Shown piece by piece: positions 6,821-9,835 of a stretch of 9,835 bases of DNA. The stretch is from Gemmatimonadota bacterium (GTDB lineage: Bacteria; Gemmatimonadota; Gemmatimonadetes; Gemmatimonadales; GWC2-71-9): NCBI GenBank assembly GCA_003222235.1, contig QHVD01000043.1:1-9835 (forward strand), given 5' to 3'. Within the stretch, counting starts at the first letter, position 1. Each line of letters opens with the position of its first letter. The position numbers were made by a program, and so were the translations under genes. Below the pieces are notes generated by a model. That model ran no database searches. It had not been told where the DNA came from and saw only the letters and a list, made by a program, of their open reading frames with translations.

Positions 6821-8105
6821 CCCAGGCGACCGGCCGGTCGGTCTGGACGTTGCCGCCCGAGTCGCGCAGCTCCGCCCTGAAACCGACGCTGTCCCCCACC
6901 CCGAGGCTCGCGTCGCCGGGGATGACGGTGACCGTGGCCACCGGGGCCGGCGCGCCGACGACCTGGATCGCGAGCGAGTCGCTCAGCCCGCCGCTCGTCG
7001 CGCGGATCGTCGCCTTGCCCGGCCGGCGGCCGGCGACCGCGGCCGTGTCGCCGACTCCCCACACTTGCTCGATGGCGGTATCGCTGCTCGTCCACGTCAC
7101 CGCCGGATTGGGGACATCCTGGCCCTGCGCATCTCCAACGGCGGCCCTCAGCGTGATCGTCCCGCCAACGCCGACGGAAGTCGGCCCGGAGATCCGGATG
7201 TACGCCCCGCCGGTCGAGCCCGCCTCGGGGAGCGACACCGAGAGGGCCGTTGTGGCCCCGGCGGAGACCTGGACGTTCGGCGTGGTCACGGCATCGAGGA
7301 AGGGATAGTCGGGCTGCTCGATCCGAACGATGTAGGTGCCCCCGCTCACGAACGCGACCGTGTATTGCCCCGCGGCATCGCTCCGCCCCGTCGCCACGAC
7401 GTACCAGGTGAGCGGCGACTGGTTCGGGTCGCCGGCGTACACCGTGACGTTCGCGTTCTTGATCGGTCGGGTCTCGCCCGTATAGGCGCTGGTCACCACA
7501 CCGGCGATCGTGCCGGTGGACGCCCGATGCACCGCCCGCAGCCACGGGAGCACCGTGAACACACCCGTGCCGTAGTAGTCGTAGAGGAAGCTTCGGCCGA
7601 CGTCGAAGTCGATCACGATCTCGAAGGTGCTTTGATCGGCGACCAAGAAGAGCGGCTCCGCCACGAGCGCGTACATCGTGATCCGGCCGCTCCCCGGCCA
7701 CGGCCAGGCGACGCTCGCGGGGGATCCGTTGCCCCAAACGACGGACGACCGGTCGGCGTCGATCACCATTCGGACGGCCCGGTACAGACGACCGCTCAGC
7801 TGGGCCTCGCCGAGCAGCGCCGTGGTGCCCTGCCGGAGGGCGAGCAGGTCGAAGCTGCGGTCCGGCTCGGCGATCGAGACCCACTCTCCCCCACCGCTCG
7901 TGTCGGGCTGGGCGTTGGCCTCGATGCGGACGATGTGGATGTTGACGCTGGCGACCGAATCATAGGGGAAGGGTGCGTCGGTCAAGAACACGCGGGCGAG
8001 CAGCTGGGCTCCCTGGGGAGCGTACACCGCCTCGTCCTGGTAGCACCCGGTCGCGATCAAGGCGGCGATCAGAACAAGCAGGAACGGCGGGAGGCGGCTC
8101 GGCAT
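6810..8105 (-). CDS. Lipoprotein with DUF4382, carboxypeptidase-regulatory-like and Big2-like domains (3' frameshift)
   Basis: This 431-residue open frame begins with a lipoprotein signal (MPSRLPPFLLVLIAALIATGC, Cys21). Residues about 37-195 match DUF4382: VFLTDAPFPYDSVASVNIHI, the FDLLAL segment, LYRAVRMVIDADRS and FEIVIDFDVGRSF. Residues 198-292 form a carboxypeptidase-regulatory-like beta-sandwich (TGTIAGVVTSAYTG, SDAAGQYTVAFVSGGTYIVR). Residues 301-382 are one Big2-like Ig domain (VTWTSSDTAIEQV, RPGKATIRATSG), and a second starts at 388 but is cut at residue 431 by a frameshift. The intact protein would have been near 470 residues. It is probably surface- or periplasm-exposed; its role is unknown and is perhaps adhesive or ligand-binding. 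It diverges from the sigma-factor gene. There is no clear Shine-Dalgarno; a 37-codon frame ends 7 nt upstream and could provide coupling. Confidence 0.85.
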   Translation of the reverse strand: MPSRLPPFLLVLIAALIATGCYQDEAVYAPQGAQLLARVFLTDAPFPYDSVASVNIHIVRIEANAQPDTSGGGEWVSIAEPDRSFDLLALRQGTTALLGEAQLSGRLYRAVRMVIDADRSSVVWGNGSPASVAWPWPGSGRITMYALVAEPLFLVADQSTFEIVIDFDVGRSFLYDYYGTGVFTVLPWLRAVHRASTGTIAGVVTSAYTGETRPIKNANVTVYAGDPNQSPLTWYVVATGRSDAAGQYTVAFVSGGTYIVRIEQPDYPFLDAVTTPNVQVSAGATTALSVSLPEAGSTGGAYIRISGPTSVGVGGTITLRAAVGDAQGQDVPNPAVTWTSSDTAIEQVWGVGDTAAVAGRRPGKATIRATSGGLSDSLAIQVVGAPAPVATVTVIPGDASLGVGDSVGFRAELRDSGGNVQTDRPVAWAPS

Positions 8106-8249
8106 CGGTGGCTCAATCAGTAGGGGATTCGCTTTCCTCGGCGCTACCGAGCGCCGGGCCCGCGACGGCTCCGTCTCGCAATACCCACGCGCGGCCGTCC
8201 CGCGTCACATATTCAACGTCTCGCACGATGTGACGCCCGGAGTGGACGC
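8106..8249. promoter_or_regulatory. Divergent regulatory region between lipoprotein and sigma factor genes
   Basis: This 144-bp gap must hold the promoters for the minus-strand lipoprotein and the plus-strand ECF sigma operon. A hairpin with arms CGGCGCT (8139-8145) and AGCGCCG (8150-8156) and a 4-nt ACCG loop sits in it and could act in the lipoprotein 5' leader or as an operator. An AT-rich patch CATATTCAAC (8209-8218) is the only plausible -10-like site on the plus strand. GGAG at 8239-8242 is the Shine-Dalgarno that fixes the sigma factor GTG start at 8250 (7-nt spacing). ECF operons often carry their own autoregulated promoter, but I cannot read one here. Confidence 0.4.
8113..8226 (-). 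CDS. Possible 37-aa small ORF ahead of the lipoprotein gene
   Basis: A GTG at 8226 opens a 37-codon frame that ends with TGA (complement of 8113-8115), 7 nt before the lipoprotein ATG. The peptide has a repeated RDG pattern, EYVTRDGRAWVLRDG, then GPALGS and an acidic end EESESPTD. The tight spacing, and the absence of a Shine-Dalgarno for the downstream gene, fit translational coupling. Against it: its own GTG has no clear Shine-Dalgarno, third-position GC is lower than in neighbouring genes, and it fills the region where the divergent promoters must be. It could be chance. Confidence 0.3.
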   Translation of the reverse strand: MRDVEYVTRDGRAWVLRDGAVAGPALGSAEESESPTD

Positions 8250-8807
8250 GTGGGTACTGACAAGGTGGAGACGAGCGACGCCGACCTGGTGCGCCGTGTG
8301 CTGGCCGGCGACACGCGCGCCTACGCCGGGCTCGTCGCGCGCTACCGCGACCGGCTGGGCCGGTACGCCATGCATATGCTCGGGGATCGGGAGGATGCGG
8401 AGGAAGCGTTGCAGGACGCGTTCGTCCGCGGGTATCGCTCGCTCGCTCGCTGCTACGATCCGGAGCGATTCGGGGCCTGGTTGTACGGCATCCTGGTCAA
8501 CCGGTGCCGCACGACGGGCGCCCGGGCGGCGAGGCGCGGGCGAGTGTTCGTGCGAGACGAAGGGGCGCTGAACGGCGTCCCGCACCCGAGCGCGGCCGAG
8601 CGCACCGAGTGGGAGGACGCGGTCCACCGGGCGCTCGCGCGGCTGGCGCCCGAATACCGCGAGGCCTTCCTGCTCAAGCACGTCGAGGATCTCGAATACG
8701 AAACGATGGCGCGGCTGACTGGTGCGGGCGTGTCGGCGCTGAAGATGCGGGTGAAGCGCGCTCGCGAGCAGCTGCAGGTGATTCTCAGAGAGGCGGAACG
8801 TGTCTGA
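8250..8807 (+). CDS. ECF-type RNA polymerase sigma factor (sigma-70 family)
   Basis: This 185-residue protein has the two-domain layout of an ECF sigma factor. Region 2 (about 12-90) has DADLVRRVLAGDTRAYAGLV, the promoter -10 binding helix DAEEALQDAFVRGYRSLARC and WLYGILVNRCRT. A linker (91-118) leads to region 4 (about 122-180), with LARLAPEYREAFLLKHVEDL and the helix-turn-helix YETMARLTGAGVSALKMRVKRAREQL. It would direct RNA polymerase to a small regulon. The GTG start at 8250 is preceded by GGAG with a 7-nt gap. The next gene starts inside its last codons (8-nt overlap) and encodes a membrane protein that probably acts as the cognate anti-sigma factor. The signal it responds to is unknown, but the partner's carbohydrate-binding domain hints at an envelope or glycan cue. 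Confidence 0.96.
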   Translation: MGTDKVETSDADLVRRVLAGDTRAYAGLVARYRDRLGRYAMHMLGDREDAEEALQDAFVRGYRSLARCYDPERFGAWLYGILVNRCRTTGARAARRGRVFVRDEGALNGVPHPSAAERTEWEDAVHRALARLAPEYREAFLLKHVEDLEYETMARLTGAGVSALKMRVKRAREQLQVILREAERV

Positions 8808-9366
8808 GCACGATGAGGATGTGATCGAGCGCGTCGTCGACGAGCTGCGCCGGCCGGTACAGGTCGATCCGGCCGTCGATACGCGGGTGATGGAGGAGAT
8901 CGCGCGTCTCCCGGTGCGGCGTGGCCACGGTGGAGGCCCTGCGGCGGGGGCGGCCTGGCGCTGGCTCACGCGACCGCGCTCGATCTCGCTCTCGCCGCTG
9001 GGCGGGCTCGGGATCGCCGCGGTGCTTGCCGCGCTCGTCCTCGCACTCTCCGGACGCCGGCCGGGCTCGCCCTCCACGCCGCCTGCCGAGCGCGCAATGC
9101 GGGAGTTCGAGTTCGTCGTGGTTGAGCCCCACGCCGCTCGGGTGTCGCTTGTCGGCGACTTCAACGACTGGGACGCCGCGCGCACCCCGATGCGGCGCAT
9201 GCAGGGGGGCTCGGTATGGACCGCGGTCCTGCCGCTCCGGCCGGGACGGTACCGTTACGCTTTCTTAGTGGACGGCACGCGCTGGCTCGCCGATCCCACG
9301 GCGCCTGCCGCGCGGGACGACGAGTTCGGCGCGCCAAGCTCCGTCGTGACGGTGGGAAGCTCCTGA
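8800..9366 (+). CDS. Single-pass membrane protein with C-terminal CBM48/AMPK-type glycogen-binding domain; probable anti-sigma factor
   Basis: This 188-residue protein has three parts. An acidic, helical cytoplasmic N-terminus (1-65) includes VIERVVDELRRPVQVDPAVDTRVMEEI in the position of an anti-sigma domain, but has no HxxxCxxC zinc motif. A membrane helix spans about 67-84 (LGGLGIAAVLAALVLALS). A C-terminal early-set/AMPK1-CBM domain follows (101-186): REFEFVVVEPHAARVSLVGD, FNDWD, VWTAVLPLRPGRYRYAFLVDG and RWLADP. Trp124 and Trp162 match the two glycogen-contacting tryptophans of AMPK-beta; the lysine of YKFFVDG is Ala154 here. The GTG start at 8800 overlaps the sigma gene by 8 nt and has AGAGG 6 nt upstream; the stop overlaps the next ATG as ATGA. 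Anti-sigma function is inferred from position and topology; the domain assignment is strong. Confidence 0.88.
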   Translation: MSEHDEDVIERVVDELRRPVQVDPAVDTRVMEEIARLPVRRGHGGGPAAGAAWRWLTRPRSISLSPLGGLGIAAVLAALVLALSGRRPGSPSTPPAERAMREFEFVVVEPHAARVSLVGDFNDWDAARTPMRRMQGGSVWTAVLPLRPGRYRYAFLVDGTRWLADPTAPAARDDEFGAPSSVVTVGSS

Positions 9367-9656
9367 TGAGGCGTCACTGCTCGTGGATCGCCTCCGCCTG
9401 TGCGCTCGCCGCGGCGCTCGTCGCCGGCACGGCCGCCGGGCAGGATCCGCGGCTCACCCGCCTCCCGCCGGAGGCGCAGGCACCGGTGGGGGCCCTCGTC
9501 GATTCCGCCCGGGCCGCCGGGCTCCCCGCGGAGCCGCTTGTGCAACGCGCGCTCGAAGGTGCGACCAAGCAGGCACCCGGGGACCTCATCGTCGCCGCCG
9601 TGCAGCGCCTCGCGGCTGATCTCGGCCGCGCCCGGGACGCGCTCGGCTCGACGGCG
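9366..9656 (+). CDS. Secreted hypothetical protein, third gene of the sigma operon; disrupted after about 9650
   Basis: The ATG at 9366 overlaps the previous TGA (ATGA), with GGGAAG 6 nt upstream. The first 24 residues or so are a signal peptide (MRRHCSWIASACALAAALVA, then GTAAGQ) with a likely cleavage after AAG or near it. The mature part is helical and Ala/Arg/Leu-rich: LPPEAQAPVGALVDSARAAG, LPAEPLVQRALEGATKQA, IVAAVQRLAADLGRARDALG. Around codon 95 natural sequence gives way to Ser/Thr/Arg-rich shadow (RRNSTRSASPALAARVSTAAAA) that runs open to the right edge. The expected continuation is found on the opposite strand of 9657-9835 (separate entry). The protein is probably periplasmic and its function is unknown; co-occurrence with the sigma/anti-sigma pair suggests a role in the same response. 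The real C-terminus is not in this piece. Confidence 0.75.
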
Positions 9657-9835
9657 CGGCGGAACTCCACGAGGTCCGCGTCTCCAGCCCTCGCGGCGAG
9701 GGTGAGCACGGCGGCCGCGGCGCTGTCCATCGGGACTCCGCTGGCCACGAGGTCGGTGAGCACGGCGAGCGGCATGGTCACGGGCTGTCGGCGAGCCCGC
9801 CGGAGCTTGGTGAGGACCGCGGGGGGCGCCCCGGC
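9645..9835 (-). pseudogene. Inverted downstream segment of the secreted-protein gene
   Basis: Read on the minus strand from 9835, these bases encode APPAVLTKLRRARRQPVTMP, LAVLTDLVASGVPMDSAAAA and VLTLAARAGDADLVEFRRAV, then E. This is compositionally natural and in the same Ala/Leu/Arg helical style as the plus-strand secreted protein. Immediately after VEFRRAVE the minus frame turns into shadow of the plus-strand gene. The best reading is that this is a downstream part of the same gene joined in reverse orientation at about 9645-9662. There is no start or stop of its own here, so it should not be annotated as an independent gene. Confidence 0.6.

Noticed and set aside
6798..8123. 441-codon plus-strand open frame over the lipoprotein
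   Set aside because: The minus strand has a lipoprotein signal and several recognised domains; the plus frame is Asp/Arg/His-rich shadow.
8205..9200. 331-codon minus-strand open frame over the sigma factor and membrane protein
   Set aside because: It is antisense to well-supported sigma-factor and CBM48 domains and has Ser/Arg/Pro-rich low-quality sequence.

Overview
The window is very GC-rich bacterial DNA, packed with genes in short runs on both strands. Many starts are GTG, and several genes overlap by a few bases. The gene styles (a DUF4382/Big2 lipoprotein, an ECF sigma factor followed by a glycogen-binding-domain membrane protein, and small proteins beside queG) suggest an environmental bacterium such as a Gemmatimonadota member. 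That placement is inference; there is no rRNA or marker gene to confirm it. The odd length and broken genes at both edges look like a draft or metagenomic contig.

Layout. Bases 1-2548 (minus strand) read as one operon: a PLP-dependent class V aminotransferase, then a deoxyhypusine-synthase-like protein, then the N-terminus of an MFS transporter running off the left edge. A 60-bp divergent promoter region follows. Bases 2609-4161 (plus strand) hold a small protein, the epoxyqueuosine reductase QueG (last step of queuosine tRNA modification), and another small protein. Bases 4165-6522 (minus strand) hold a translationally coupled M20 peptidase lipoprotein and a YkuE/Icc-type metallophosphoesterase whose reading frame is broken. 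Bases 6697-8105 (minus strand) hold a lipoprotein with DUF4382, carboxypeptidase-regulatory-like and Big2-like domains, also with a frame break near its end. Bases 8250-9656 (plus strand) hold a coupled cassette: an ECF sigma factor, a single-pass membrane protein (probable anti-sigma) with an extracytoplasmic CBM48/AMPK-type glycogen-binding domain, and a secreted protein cut off near 9650.

Most notable. (1) After about 9650 the natural continuation of the last gene appears on the opposite strand, so the sequence folds back: an inversion or, more likely, a chimeric join. (2) queG carries an in-frame array of five CCCGGG hexamers forming two perfect hairpins, which looks like a palindromic element inserted in a coding gene. 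(3) Two neighbouring minus-strand genes carry frame breaks where a few residues also seem to be missing; deletion between short direct repeats is one explanation. (4) The MFS gene has no ATG, GTG or TTG start but has a well-placed Shine-Dalgarno ahead of a CTG.

I found no rRNA, tRNA, CRISPR array, transposase or phage genes. I do not see a clearly new defence or mobile system. The least characterised biology is the sigma/CBM48/secreted-protein cassette and the DHS-like operon. No stretch over 300 bp lacks a gene.
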